Assembly: GCA_024509875.1 (NCBI GenBank)
Contig: JAMPIV010019857.1
Location: 775,816-839,815 of the forward strand
Source: Oreohelix idahoensis
Lineage: Eukaryota; Mollusca; Gastropoda; Stylommatophora; Oreohelicidae
Length of the DNA stretch: 64,000 nucleotides
Direction: 5' to 3'
Below the pieces are notes generated by a model that saw only the letters and a program-made list of their open reading frames with translations, had not been told where the DNA came from and did not search any database. Each line of letters begins with the position of its first letter. Position 1 is the first letter of the stretch. The position numbers and the translations under genes were made by a program. Positions 21,426 through 33,995 of the stretch are shown one piece after another.

Positions 21426-22481
21426 AGTTTATTTATTTTTAACAACAGTTAACCCCTTTAGCGTTCAAGGATTTTGTGCAAGTATAAGAAGCGCGGATCA
21501 CACACTGGCCTGGTTACATCATCTAATGCGGATACTGGAACTGTTTTGTACTTGCGCCTGTCAAATGTCTCTTGTATCCTGGTTTTGTATACATTGTCCT
21601 TGTGTTTTGCCAGCCTATTTCCAAGACATCTCGTTTAACTTGTTAATTTAAATCTTTTTTTGTGTCTTTATGAGTATGTGTTAGCATATCACTCTGCCTT
21701 TAATATCACACACAAGCAGGTGTTAATTTTTCTGTTTTTTGTTTCTTGTCTTTTCTGTTCAAACTCACTGTTCCAGTTTATTGTCTTTACAAACAAAAAT
21801 CTACTGCGAGCTTCTCACGTGTCATTTTCCCGTTTTTACAGTTATCTATTTAATCACTTTTGTTATCATGCCAGAGTTCCATTCACTGGAAGCAAGATTC
21901 GTTATTAATCCAATTGACACATTTTCCTGTCCCTACGTTCTCTTTTCCTTTCCCGCGCCCCGCTCCTGGTCTACTGTCCTAATTCTTCCACGTTTGACAT
22001 TACGTTTGCCTTGATCTTTCAACATCGCATTGTCTGTAGATGAGATTGTCCATGAGTTAGATCAACGGTTCCCAATCTTTTTCATTCCAGCGACGCCTTA
22101 GGAAATAAAGTTACCGACTAACACCCTTTTATGTCCGGTAGTATCGTTTGAATATGCCTTATGTAATCGACTACGTCATCAAGAATTATTGGACTGCTAG
22201 TTAACATAATGCTGTTTTATGTAATAATTCCCGTATTTGAATGATGAACAGGATGTCCCGCAAGCAGGACGCCCAAACATTCCGTATTCATGAGTTTCGT
22301 ACCGGAGATTACAAGTTCATTGATCACTCATAAAACAAGGCTAGGATACAATCTAAAACATACGGCGGGGTTAACGAATGTAGGTAATATGTATTACTTG
22401 GACAAGGAGAAAGAAAATTCTCGACGATGCGGCCACACGTCCTTCGCCAGGAACACTTGCAGCTTTTCAGTGAACACAGGT
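21426..22481. other. non-coding stretch with a transposon-end-like sequence
   Basis: T-rich 21430-22015 has several spurious ORFs. At 22063-22085 CAACGGTTCCCAATCTTTTTC resembles the end of a hAT element, but I could not find its partner end. Confidence 0.4.
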
Positions 22482-22690
22482 GTGTCGGAGTGGCGTCCCC
22501 CTCGAATTCAAAAGGTACTGGGTTCGATTCCCAGTAGAGGGAATATAATTTATTGAAATTGTTTTTCAGAACCAGTGATCCTAATGATGTCATACTCCTC
22601 CCTGGTCTCCTGGGTTGTGAGAAATCCCATGGCAGTTGGAAATCGTAAAGAGTAGGCCATAAGGCCGCTGCCCTGGCAAAATTTGCTCAA
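22482..22690 (+). mobile_element. tRNA-derived SINE (family S3)
   Basis: The head reads GTCGGAGTGGCG and, further on, CTGGGTTCGATTCCCAG (B box). The body contains ATGATGTCATACTCC, GGTCTCCTGGGT, GCAGTTGGAAATCGTAAAG and GGCAAAATTTG. The same order of words occurs on the minus strand at 59320-59608, so this is a family of about 200-290 bp. Confidence 0.75.
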
Positions 22691-22770
22691 GACCTGTTCC
22701 TTACGTGGAGGTGAAAGGTATTGATGGTGACGACGATACATAGCCAACGCTACTCGAGTGCGGAAGACAA

Positions 22771-23003
22771 AATAGGTAAAGGTAGTCTCATAGCAGATAC
22801 TGCCGTAGGGGGGGGGGGGGGGGGGGGGTTTAAGTGTTAGAGACTTTCAATATACAGGTCTCAGTTTTATGAGATGGGGGTGATCAAGTACCCTTCATTG
22901 CTTCCTTTGTCCTCCCTAACTCAAGAGCACAGTCAGATACTTCTTTATAGCTGGCTAGAACCCAGTAACCTTGCGGCGAGAGGCAATCACTCTAACTACA
23001 ACG
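22771..23003 (-). mobile_element. SINE family S4, diverged copy with a 21-G run
   Basis: Matches 46777-47027 in order: GGTAAAGGTAGTC, ACTGCCGTAGGGG, AAGTGTTAGAGAC, CTCAAGAGCACAGTCAGATAC and a degraded tRNA-like head near 22970-23000. The CCGTAGGGG word has expanded into about 22 G at 22807-22828. Confidence 0.65.
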
Positions 23004-23007
23004 TGAA

Positions 23008-23057
23008 AATTATTTCAAGGGTTCCTCCAGGATAAAAAGTTTGAGAAAGGCTGGTCT
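23008..23057. mobile_element. right end of hAT-like MITE family M1
   Basis: AAATTATTTCAAGGGTTCCTCCAGGATAAAAAG-like sequence then TTTGAGAAAGGCTGG matches the right ends of M1 at 42505-42554 and 56520-56862 (the SINE excluded). Only the end remains. Confidence 0.6.
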
Positions 23058-23324
23058 TACTAGCATGATGAAGCCATGTCAAGAATTGCCAGTTACGCCA
23101 GCGCTGCCCATACCTTCTTAGTGTTTTGTAAACACAGGCTGACAGAACAAGTGCTTTAGTATTTCTTGATACTATACCGAGTTTGAAAAGAAAAGAAAAA
23201 CTTCTTAAACAGCTAAATAGAATGAGCTTATCTGGTCACCAGATGACATATCTCTCTTCGCACAATCTTTTTCCAATAATTAGCGTATTAACGCATTTCG
23301 AGTGGGGGACAAAGTGGGGAGTGT

Positions 23325-23930
<606 letters not shown>

Positions 23931-24689
23931 CTTTTTTTTTTTACAAGAACTTAACTCTAGGTGAGTCCTGTCGCCGTGGTTTCCGTCACTTCTATTTGGT
24001 GATGAGTGCACTTCTCCACATAACTCGTCCAATGTAGGCGGTCAATGTTGATGCTCTTCTCTCACACTGGCGGCGTACAACGTAAGTACTTCAAACCGAC
24101 TGATAGATTGTAACCACGAACTTTTTTGAAAAAATAGAAAGGACAAATGCCTCTGCTAAGTACACTGAGTTGGAAGCTTAACAGGCGTATTGTCTCGCTG
24201 TCCACCCACCAATGTTAATCTCTCAGAAGAATTAAATTCTTGAGTACACAGCGTAGCTCAAGGAAGATGATTAAAAATCAGCAGTACTCTTCTGGATATT
24301 AAACTGAAAATGTGTCTGGACAGCGCGAACAATGATTTGTGCCTGAACTAACATTAACAAGTTACATATATCTCTCAAAATGATATGATATACTTGAGGC
24401 ACATGTAATGTAATCATCATTCATCACTGCTCTAGTCGGAGTCTGGGGTCGCTGGTGCTTTCGCGTTTCTGAGCGAATTAGCATAAAACAAACCCAGCAC
24501 TTGCTGTCGTGGTTTATGAATATACTATTTTCATATGTTGAGGTTGCCAGCCTCATATATAACCACTAAGCAAGAAAAACATGTCAAATTCACATATGTA
24601 AAATAAATGTTCACAACTTACCCCAAATGGGTTATACAATTTCCTCGCACAGTGTAGAAGGACACAAGGAATTTAGGTTATATGCTTTC
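23931..24689. other. non-coding stretch, possibly distal LTR sequence
   Basis: No coding or known repeat signature beyond possible LTR continuation. Confidence 0.35.
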
Positions 24690-24842
24690 GAATCACTTGG
24701 CCTGGAAACTTTTAATTCCTCTTATGACGGGTGTTCTGCGAATCATTGGTCTGGGAAATATTTTGATTCCTCTTATGACTGGTGTTCTGCGAATCACTTG
24801 GTCTGGAAATAATATGTATTCCTCTTGTGACGGGTGATCTGA
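24690..24842 (+). repeat. about 51-bp tandem repeat, three units
   Basis: Three imperfect units of TCTGCGAATCA, TTGGTCTGG, GAAA and ATTCCTCTTATGAC. No coding significance is seen. Confidence 0.85.
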
Positions 24843-25569
24843 TTCCTTAGGACTCCAGACTTCGTATTTAAAATGCGGGTTTACTTGATTGAATTGATAA
24901 GCGTATAAACCACTGACCGGTCTAATAAACCTGGTCATGCGAATCACCTGGCGGAACGTAAACAGTCTGGGAGCGGCTTCAGAGCACAAATAATGGAATG
25001 GCAAAATATGCCAAATAATAAGCGATGAGTGAGAGAAAAATGAAGAAAAGAAGTGATACTGTCGGAGTGGATGAAAGAGTGAGAGAGGGGCCAAAAGGAC
25101 GCGTAAAAACTACAGACGTTTCGTCACAGGGAGAGGGGTTTCTGCGCCATTAATATGAATTGTGATAATCCTTTTTTTGTGTGTTAAATAAGTCGGAATA
25201 GAGAAAATAAAACGAGTCCCCTAGTTCTTGTAAGTTAGAGAAATGATCAGAATATCATGAGACGTTCAAATTACGAGAATAAAAAATACAATGCCATCAA
25301 CAATAAATATGCCAGTAAGAAACTTTGAGTACTGTGAGTCAAACATGTTGAGGGAGATAGCAGAAACAGTCATCTCTCCTTCACAGCAAGGAAAGAGAAG
25401 GAAAGGACGAAGTGAAATAGGCCACATGAGGAGTGAAGCATAGATGAAATATTCCTACGGGCACTTTTCGAGTAAAAAAGAATGAAGCGCATTCCAACAG
25501 AGGCATTGAGAATACGAAATAGTGTCCGCAAGGACGAAAGAAAAAAATATCTGTCTTTAGTCAGTGGTG
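24843..25569. other. non-coding stretch, nothing recognised
   Basis: No recognisable gene, repeat family or RNA. Confidence 0.4.
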
Positions 25570-25850
25570 AACCGCAGAATAATAATAAAATAATAATAAG
25601 AAGAAGAAGAATGGAGAGAAGTAGGAGGGGATGGAGGAGACAGGTGAATAATGAACAGAAAAGAAGAGATAGAAGAAGAAGATGAGAGAGAAGAAGAAGA
25701 CGGAGAGGTAGAAGAAGACGAAGAAGAGAGAACAAAAAGAGAACAAAAAAAAAGAGAACAAAAAGAGAGAAGAAAAAGAGAGAAGAAAAAGAAGAAGAGA
25801 GAACAAAAAGAGAAGACAAAGAAGAGAGAAGAAGAAAACTGTTACAAATA
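25570..25850 (+). repeat. purine-rich simple repeat
   Basis: AATAATAAT, then GAAGAAGAA/GAGA/AAAAGAGA mixtures with almost no pyrimidines for about 280 bp. The Arg/Glu/Lys-rich and Phe/Leu/Ser-rich ORFs on the two strands are artefacts of this composition. Confidence 0.9.
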
Positions 25851-26504
25851 CGGTTGGATTTTCCCAGGCGATAAATCATCCGTGTCAAATTATTTTTCGA
25901 TTTGTTTCCGAATGGGAGGGGGCTGGGAGAGAAGAGGTGGGGTAGGGAGTGTTTAGACTAATTAGAATGTTTAACGAATTAAGCAAATTGTTTTATTCGA
26001 AACAGAACATCAGCAGCGAAATATAACTTACGAATAATGTAGCTGTTTCATGCACACACTGTTGCAGCTATTCACAAGATTAATTGACGCCCACTGTATT
26101 GAACTGGGACCAGTAGCACGAGATTAACTTACCAGTGCATCAGGACTACGGGAACGAACTAGGGAGAAGTACTTTCAACAGCTCAATCTGCAAGAGAAAC
26201 GGTCTAGCTATCACCTAAATAAGATCTTTGTGAAACCCTAGACTGCGAATCAGATTTTAAAAAAAAAACATCCGGCGAGTCCCCTATAACTTTGTTCCCT
26301 TCGCGAAAAACGTGGGTGAGTTAGATCGATTACTTACTAGACGAGTTTTTTTTCCCCTCCAAAATCAAGCAGCGCGTGTCATAACAGGGACCCTAACCTC
26401 CGCGAAAATCAACCATATGGAAAGCATTATATGGCTGCAGTGAGTGGCGTACAGACGAGATAGCAGAATCTTAAACAAGTTGAAAAATTTAAGAAACTCG
26501 AAGG
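25851..26504. other. non-coding stretch, nothing recognised
   Basis: No gene or repeat recognised before the LINE C remnant. Confidence 0.4.
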
Positions 26505-27580
26505 ACGCCCCATGTACAAAAGAATAAATAGGCTAGGAAGAAGTAGGCTTCAGCGAACTAACTTTGTTGCTCAGGCAAAAGAGAAAATTAGCAAATATAC
26601 AATGCTAGCAAACTCAATCGCAAAAAAAAAAAAAAAAAAAAACCACCAGTTACCAATTATCACACTGTGGAATGGAGGATGCTTTCATGAGCTAAAATCT
26701 GATTTTCCAGACATTGAAAGTAAAGTAATTCAGACAGAAACACAAAGAAAGCGTAAAGCAACCAAGTATATTGACCAACAATTTCCAGCAAAGTTCTGGA
26801 CACATGCATCTACTGATGGTTCAGTAAAAATGCAATTGAGAATGGGGGAGCTGGCATCCTCAGTAAATTAAAGAATAGAATTCACTCTATGGCAATTGCC
26901 ACTTGCAAAAACTGCAATAAATTCAACGTTGAAGCAGAAGCCATGAAACCGGCATCGGAAACTCTTAATTAGTACAAAGCACATGCAAAAAAAAAGAGTA
27001 ATCTTTACAGATGCCATCTCAGTAATAACAGCCATGAAGAGTCACTAGCTAAGGGATTGAACGATCTGATAAGCTGACATAAATACCTGACCTAATGCTT
27101 CGAGTGCAAAGCCTATTCCAACATTCCAGGCAACGAAGAGGCAGATAAACTTGCTAAAGGAGGAAGAGCGCCGCAACAAAACAGTATAGAGAAAACATAT
27201 GAAATAGCTAAAACAACTATAAAAGCCATATTCAAGTCCAAATGGGACAGAGAACACCCAGGTCACATGCCTATCACCAGATATCTAGGCGAGACCAGGT
27301 CATCATTTTCCGCTTACGTTCTGGTCGCAATAGGTTGAGGTACCATCTGTACCACCAATACAGGATTGGTCCAACAGATCTCTGCACCTGTGGCACCAGC
27401 CCCATGATAGCCGAACATCTGCTCCAGTCCTGCCCAACATACAGCAGTGAATGTAGTGGCATATGGCAACACCCTACTACTGTACGAAAAACTGTTAGAT
27501 GCCATGAACCTTGAGCTAACTACTACCTTTATTAAAGTCATTAATGTGGAAGTCTGAGGGCGAACGAGGAAGAAGAAATA
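26505..27580 (+). pseudogene. LINE family C 3' part: RNase H and Cys-rich C-terminus, broken
   Basis: This is the C-terminal end of a non-LTR element of the RNase-H-bearing (I/Jockey-like) type. A basic region is followed by the RNase H start WTHASTDGSV; after a one-base shift, ENGGAGILSK, FNVEAEAM and VIFTDAISVI, which hold the acidic residues. Then come PGNEEADKLAKGG, a linker DREHPGHMP, and the end domain VIFRLRSGRNRLRYHLY...CTCGTSPMIAEHLLQSCP with its Cys/His knuckle. Several stops, an expanded A-run at 26623-26642 and frameshifts kill it. The 3' end is CTGAGGGCGAACGAGGAAGAAG. RT upstream is absent (5' truncated). Confidence 0.8.
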
Positions 27581-28019
27581 TTTTTACAGAAATTATTTAT
27601 TAAGAAGATCCATCGATGGGAATCAGTCAGATTGAATGCTACTGAACTTTGCGTTTCGTTTCCTTCGTGCGCCCAAATTGATTACTGAAACTGACGGTGA
27701 TACACCCCTTCGAATTAAGATAGACTATTGGAATTGGCGGGTCTGCGAACTTCGTATTTTAAGCTTTGTCATTAACTCGAACTTCGAATTAAAAACTATA
27801 ATTTAGTCCACAAGTAGTGCTAACGCGGGGGCATGTTTCAAGCTTTGAAATGCATTTGGATATGAAAATACATAGAGAGAAAAAAAAACCAAGATTATGA
27901 AAACAAATAAACCCATACAATATCTTGACAGCAGCATAGACAAATCAAAGTTAGAGGATTGGTCAGAGAAACCAAAACAATAATTTTAAAAAAATAAATA
28001 ACAAGAGTAGCTTTCATTT
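27581..28019. other. non-coding stretch, nothing recognised
   Basis: AT-rich, no signature recognised; contains the left target duplication of the following SINE at its end. Confidence 0.4.
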
Positions 28020-28031
28020 CACAGGAAAATG

Positions 28032-28381
28032 AGGGAGCCGCGCTGGTGTAATGGCTACCACACTGCGCTGGCGATCGGGTGATCCAGGTTCGAGCCCTGG
28101 CGAGAACATTTGAAAGAGTGTCGTCGACCGGGAATTGGGACTGGAATAATTCGAGCCCTGGCGAAGACATTTGAGGGTGGGTCGTCGACCAGGGACTGGA
28201 ATAACCTGAACGGCTTCTGAGTCGACCCAGCTCTAATGGGTACCTCCGAAATCGGCGAGTATCTACCTGAATGGTGAGAGGACACCTGTCATTGTACAAG
28301 GAAAAAGGGATATTCACGTAAAATCAGTCTCAGGCTAGACATATTAACCGGAGATTTCGACTCTAGTAATAGCAGGCGTAC

Positions 28382-28431
<50 letters not shown>
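28032..28431 (+). mobile_element. tRNA-derived SINE S1 with 11-bp target duplication
   Basis: The head GGAGCCGCGCTGGTGTAATG and B box CAGGTTCGAGCCCTGG are clear. A second GCCCTGGCGA-AGACATTTG copy follows (the 28085-28180 region is partly duplicated). The element ends in a 34-A run and (CA)n. ACAGGAAAATG flanks it at 28021-28031 and 28432-28442. This is the best-preserved S1 in the window. Confidence 0.9.
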
Positions 28432-28432
<1 letters not shown>

Positions 28433-28442
28433 CAGGAAAATG

Positions 28443-28862
28443 TATGGAGATAAAAAGGAAAAAAAAAACGTTCAACTAAACAAGTATGAACCTTCACCCT
28501 GAAATATCCAGGCTGTCCTATAGCATAACAATGAAATGTGGAGAAGGAAAAAACAAAGCAAGACTTGATATACTTTCACAAATGGATGCTTGAACAAAAG
28601 AATGAACGGTATGACAGGATTTCCAAAAAGGAACTGAAAAAAAGAACCAGATAAATACCCATGGAATAAGAGCTGAGGGAAATCTTGGCATTGAATACGG
28701 TACACACTGAGGAAACCAATGGAAAGTATTACAAGGCGTTCAGGGATCCCTGGCGTAAAAAGACGTAGAGAGACCCAAATATACACGGAAAATAAAGTTG
28801 GAGACATAATTAAAGATATAAAATAAAGAAGACTCGAAAATTACGAGTACTTGCACTAAAAT
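28443..28862. other. non-coding stretch, nothing recognised
   Basis: A-rich, possibly an old LINE 3' region, but no motif is clear enough to name. Confidence 0.35.
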
Positions 28863-28935
28863 TTACTTACTTACTTACTTAGTCGTTCCTCTTCTACCTT
28901 GAGGTGTAGAGATTAGCCAGAAAGTGCGCCATGGC
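28863..28935 (-). mobile_element. LINE B 3'-end fragment
   Basis: ACTTACTTACTTACTTAGTCG and TTCTACCTTGAGGTGTAGAG match the last ~60 bp of LINE B (18270-18320). Severely 5' truncated. Confidence 0.75.
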
Positions 28936-29214
28936 GAAACTAAAAATCTCATGGGTTAATTAAAAAAAAAAAACCTTTAGAAAAACGATAGATCTATATT
29001 CAAACATGTAAGTGTTTTTCTACGTGAATCATCATCTTTCTGTGAATGTCCCTGTTCCAGTCATCATCATGTTATTTTGGTCGTTCTGTAAGTCTCATGT
29101 TTCTTGTTTAGCACGGCTTTTCGTAGCAGAAAATGACAGGACGTATAGGCTTGGAGTGTGTTTGTTGAAGACCCGTGTCCCACAGGAAACTGAAAGGTAA
29201 TGATGATAATCCAG

Positions 29215-29600
29215 ATATTGATCCTTTCGGTGGAAAACTCAGTTGGAAGCAGAGCATCCAGGCCACACAAAAATTGATGCATATAATCATCTTAGCAGAG
29301 AGAACAAGTGGTAATTTTCAGACTCCGCACGGGCCACAACAGAATAGGATACCACCGATTCAACAAGCTAAAGATTGGAACGACAGATGAGTGTAACTGT
29401 GGCACCAATAAAATTGCTGAACATCTGCTTCAAAGATGTTCAGTATATGAGGAACAGATAAAGCACATGTGGTCGTCACCAGTACCATTACTGGAAAAGC
29501 TCTGTGGAAATAGAAATAGCCTCAGGCTGACCACTGCTTTCTTTGAACACATGCATGTTGACATGTCTGAGAGTAAAGGAAGAAGAAGATCCTAACGTTC
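29215..29600 (+). pseudogene. LINE family C C-terminal fragment
   Basis: The translation carries VIFRLRTGHNRIGYHRF, then CNCGTNKIAEHLLQRCS, the same Cys-rich end as the 27242-27514 part of LINE C. The frame ends in MSESKGRRRS near a GGAAGAAGAAGA tail. A frame change near 29310 separates it from the upstream piece. Only the last ~130 residues' worth remains. Confidence 0.75.
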
Positions 29601-29962
29601 CGCTGCATTTATGTCACGGATTGCCTCCCCTGCGTTGCAGTAGTGGTCCAACAGTGACCACTACTCAAGAGTATCTAAACTGGGTCGTCAAAGGTGTTTA
29701 CCTTTGCACAAGATTACTCTTGGCAGAGATGTAGATAGAAGGTTAATGACGCTTCTACCTTACGGTAGAATTCACAAGACAATTCAGAAGTCAAGAACAA
29801 TGCTGCATAGCGCTGAACATTTGTTAACTTATATCTGTCCCTCGCCTTTTATGAAGGATTTAAGCAATGGTTTTTAGCCCGTTCAAGCCCCCAGCTGAGT
29901 TAATTCAGCGAATATTTCCTCTTATAATGGCATGGCTCTTTTTAGAGGTATATATATACCTC

Positions 29963-30565
<603 letters not shown>

Positions 30566-30600
30566 AATATGCTTGACTGAACGCAAGAACAAACGCCACT

Positions 30601-31146
30601 AGCATTAAATAATGCATCCCTTGGTAACAGTCGATCTGTGAAAGAACAAAGAACCCGAGTCTTGTATGCCTGTTACAGGCTGTCCGGTTCTGACATAATG
30701 ACCGCGGATATATTTACTTGTATGTGCATTCCTATCAGTGCTTCTAGTTTCCTGGAAACAAACAGCCATTTTTCTAATCGGTGTCAAATCACAATCGACT
30801 GCAGAAACTCACTAAGCGCATTGTGAATCCATTTGTTCGCATGGCCACTCTTGATGTATGTTAAGTCATCTAAAAAAAATTAAATTTAAAAAAAAAAAGC
30901 TTTCGAAGGATCGAGCCACATTATGAATTTTTTTTCTTTCAAAACGTAGCAAATGTAGAAAAGGAGGGGAGGGGGGAGAAGGAAAGGGGTGGGGGGGGGG
31001 GGGGGGGTTGTTGTCGGTTGTACGTGGAATGAAACGTGTTTTTATATAGGTGAACATTTTTTTTAAATGGGTGGAAATCATAGAATCGATTCAATGCCAG
31101 CATAGTACGTTACATTTACAGAGTACCAGCCGGCACGAGTAGGGAT
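30601..31146. other. non-coding stretch with A- and G-runs
   Basis: Contains A-runs near 30870-30897 and a 17-G run near 30991. Nothing else recognised. Confidence 0.4.
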
Positions 31147-31330
31147 CAAGGTTGTGGAGTCGGCCAAAAACCCCGACTCCTGAAATGTTAGAAGTCCGAC
31201 TCCCTACTCCGACTGCAGTTTTTTTTACTAGTAATATGGCATAAAATTCGGAGTCCAGGCATCTTTGTTTTTCCGACTCTCTAAAAAAACGACCGACTCC
31301 ACGACTCAGACTTCACAACCCTGGTAGGGA
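31147..31330. mobile_element. MITE-like element with GTGGAGTCGG inverted ends
   Basis: Left end AAGGTTGTGGAGTCGG, right end CGACTCCACGACTCAG...TTCACAACCCTGG; inside are further GACTCC/GGAGTC words. The inverted ends indicate a non-autonomous DNA transposon. Its right half recurs inverted at 32334-32482. Confidence 0.65.
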
Positions 31331-31487
31331 CCATTCATTTGATAATGAGAGAAGAAGCAGGTGATCAGGAATGATAAAATTGGAGGGGTGAAAAAAGTGA
31401 ATTAGGAGAAATGTCGCATGTGTGTTTTTTAATGTCTAAAATTGTGTCCATGTAACAGAAATTTCATAGGAAAGGGTTCCGCGAGCT

Positions 31488-31688
31488 ATGGGAACTTGTG
31501 TAATAAGTTCCGTCATAGCAAAAGTGTTGGAATACGCTGCTTCTAGAGGAAAAGAAGTAGCGGGAGGCCAAAACATTGGAACTTGTCAGCAAGTAAGAGC
31601 TGCTGTTGCAGTAGTCAGTAGCATATTGAAGTCCTCGCACAAAACTACCATCAGCCCAGCGACAACATTTCTTTTTAGAGTGCCATAA
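31488..31688 (+). other. unrecognised 66-codon ORF just upstream of LINE A copy 2
   Basis: The translation (start MGTCVISSVIAKVLEY, end FLFRVP) looks amphipathic and less repetitive than its surroundings, but I do not recognise a family. It could be part of an unknown element or a chance frame. Confidence 0.2.
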
Positions 31689-32024
31689 TGAATACTATAA
31701 ATATTAGAAAGAAAATGAAACAGGCCAAAGAAAAATGGGTAGCTGATCAATGTGAGTCCATTAATACGGGGCTAATAAAAGGTAACAGCAAGGCAGCTTT
31801 TGACACATTAAGAAGACTATCAAAACCCCAACAGCCCAGGGTAACTGTCATAGATGATAGCAATGGGGCTCTGCTCAATGAAAAAACAGCTGTAATGAGA
31901 AGGTGGACAGAATATTGTAAAGAATTATATAACTGTAAACTTGACACTGACTTAGGCATATTAAACAACATTAAGTGCGAAAACAGAGAACTCGGAAATG
32001 CAGCAATACTACGGGAAGAAGTGA
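31688..32024 (+). pseudogene. LINE A linker region before RT
   Basis: Frame matches 2257-2580 of copy 1 with only a few substitutions, without the TAA found there. It ends at GGGAAGAAGTG, where the composite insertion begins. Confidence 0.8.
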
Positions 32025-32485
32025 TAAAATTGGAGGGGTGAAAAAAGTGAATTAGGAGAAATGTCGCATGTGTGTTTTTTAATGTCTAAAATTGTGTCCA
32101 TGTAACAGAAATTTCATAGGAAAGGGTATCCTTAACATCACCTTACTTGGATGACTAATAAGGCTAATGGTTCTGTAGTTCTTGCACATTTTTAGATTTC
32201 CTTTCTTTGGAAATGCATTCTTTTTGGCCAATACTATCTTCTGGCAAATTGTTGTCATGATTTTTACTATATCTGGTCCTCCATATTTCAAGAGCTCTGC
32301 TGGTATATTATCCACACCCGGTGACTTCCCTCCAATTTTATCATTCCTGATCACCTGCTTCTTCTCTCATTATCAAATGAATGGTCCCTACCAGGGTTGT
32401 GAAGTCTGAGTCGTGGAGTCGGTCGTTTTTTTAGAGAGTCGGAAAAACAAAGATGCCTGGACTCCGAATTTTATGCCATTTTATG
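32025..32485. other. composite insertion of three copied local segments
   Basis: 32025-32126 repeats 31372-31471 directly. 32127-32334 is the reverse complement of the LINE RT region 32493-32730 with two internal deletions. 32334-32482 is the reverse complement of 31238-31385. All three templates lie within 1.5 kb, as expected for replication template switching. Confidence 0.85.
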
Positions 32486-32489
32486 TTCG

Positions 32490-33992
32490 ATGAAAGGAGG
32501 GAAGTCACCGGGTGTGGATAATATACCAGCAGAGCTCTTGAAATATGGAGGACCAGATATAGTAAAAATCATGACAACAATTTGCCAGAAGATATGGAGT
32601 ACAAAAAAATGGCCAAAAGAATGGACGCAGTCATTAGTAATACCGCTTCCAAAGAAAGGAAATCTAAAAATGTGCAAGAACTACAGAACCATTAGCCTTA
32701 TTAGTCATCCAAGTAAGGTGATGTTAAGGATACTTTTGAACAGAATAAAACAGAAATCAGAAGAAATCTTGTCAGAGGAACAGGCTGGCTTTAGACCAAA
32801 AAGAAGTACCTCAGAACAAATCTTCAATATTAGATTACTGATCGAAAAACATCTCCAGCATCAACATGATTTATACCATAACTTCATCGATTTCACAAAA
32901 GCCTTTGATCGAGTCTGGCATGAAGGCTTATGGCAAATAATGAGAAAATTCAATTTTGATACCAACATCATAGATATCATTGAAGCACTATACAAGGACG
33001 CAAGCAGTGCTGTTTTTGCAAGCAACGACATTGGAGAATTTTTCAAAACAACTGTAGGAGTTCGCCAGGGATGTATCCTGTCACCAGTGCTCTTTAATAT
33101 ATATCTAGAACATATTATGCAGGAGGCTCTCTGCGATTATAAATCAACCATATCGATTGGAGGCCGACCTCTGTGTAATCTACGTTTTGCTGATGATATT
33201 GATCTGATAGCTGGAACAGAATCAGAACTTCAAGACCTTACCTCTAGACTGGAGAAAGTAACAAGAACATATGGGATGGAAATTAATATAGAAAAAAGCA
33301 AGATATTGGTGAATAGCCATAAGAAACATGTTCCGACCATCATTACGTTAAATGGGCAAACGTTAGAAGAAGTTAACACCTTTAAATATCTCGGGTCCAC
33401 TATATGTAGTGATGGAAGATCAAATAAAGAAATCAAGACAAGACTTGAGATGGCCTCAGCTGCCATGACAAGGTTGAATGTGATCTGGAAAAGTAACATC
33501 AGTTTTCCTGTGAAGATCAAATTATACAAATCACTTGTATTATCTATTCTCTTGTATGGGTGTGAGGGCTGGACACTCACTGCAGATACGGAGCGAAGGA
33601 TTCAGGCTTTCGAGCATAAATGTTATAGAAGAATTTTGCGCATTTGCTATAAAGAGCACAAAACAAATGTCTATGTTAGAGAGAAGATAAACACCTATGC
33701 AGGCCACCAAGAACCACTTTTGTCAATAGTGAAACGTCGAAAGCTTGCCTGGTTTGGGCATGTAACTCGTCATGACTCCCTTTCGAAAACGATCCTCCAG
33801 GGAACAGTCAAAGGTAAACGGAGAAGAGGAAGGCAAAGAAAATCCTGGGCTGATAACATCAAAGAATGGGCAGGACACGTTTTCTCCACACTTGTACGCA
33901 TTGCTGAGAATAGAGAGCAGTGGAGGACCCTGTCTGCTGATGCTTCCACCATGGCACCCCTACGACCCATGACGGGTTATGGGTTGAGATGA
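32490..33992 (+). CDS. LINE A reverse transcriptase, 500-residue ORF
   Basis: Palm motifs in order: GKSPGVDNIPAELLKYGG (residues 4-21), NYRTISLISHPSKV, QAGFRPKRSTSEQ, FIDFTKAFD (first catalytic Asp 134), VGVRQGCILSPVLFN, LRFADDIDLIA (Asp 235 and 236), INIEKSKIL and FKYLGSTI. The thumb has LLYGCEGWTLT, and the C-terminal RKLAWFGHVTRHD is followed by an Arg/Gly-rich stretch and WADNIKEWAG. No stop interrupts it, so the catalytic domain looks intact. The ATG at 32490 is formed at the edge of the composite insertion (ATGTTCGATGAAAGG) and is not the original start. The endonuclease that it would need in cis is missing. Confidence 0.88.
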   Translation: MKGGKSPGVDNIPAELLKYGGPDIVKIMTTICQKIWSTKKWPKEWTQSLVIPLPKKGNLKMCKNYRTISLISHPSKVMLRILLNRIKQKSEEILSEEQAGFRPKRSTSEQIFNIRLLIEKHLQHQHDLYHNFIDFTKAFDRVWHEGLWQIMRKFNFDTNIIDIIEALYKDASSAVFASNDIGEFFKTTVGVRQGCILSPVLFNIYLEHIMQEALCDYKSTISIGGRPLCNLRFADDIDLIAGTESELQDLTSRLEKVTRTYGMEINIEKSKILVNSHKKHVPTIITLNGQTLEEVNTFKYLGSTICSDGRSNKEIKTRLEMASAAMTRLNVIWKSNISFPVKIKLYKSLVLSILLYGCEGWTLTADTERRIQAFEHKCYRRILRICYKEHKTNVYVREKINTYAGHQEPLLSIVKRRKLAWFGHVTRHDSLSKTILQGTVKGKRRRGRQRKSWADNIKEWAGHVFSTLVRIAENREQWRTLSADASTMAPLRPMTGYGLR

Positions 33993-33995
33993 TGA

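Larger units (their letters stand above)
31694..33995 (+). mobile_element. LINE family A (RTE-like), copy 2, rearranged
   Basis: Begins 5' truncated in the linker (NIRKKMKQAKEKWVADQ) and ends with GGGTTGAGATGATGATGATAATGA. Between 32025 and 32485 a composite insertion of neighbouring direct and inverted segments breaks the element, with loss of about ten of its own bases. The RT from 32490 on is open to its natural stop. No endonuclease domain is present. Confidence 0.88.

Noticed and set aside
25370..25956. Glu/Lys/Arg-rich and Leu/Ser/Phe-rich ORFs
   Set aside because: Translations of a purine-rich simple repeat on either strand.
28032..28120. tRNA gene at the start of the 28-kb SINE
   Set aside because: A and B boxes are present but the tRNA fold does not close, the element has an A-tail and target duplication, and related copies are dispersed.
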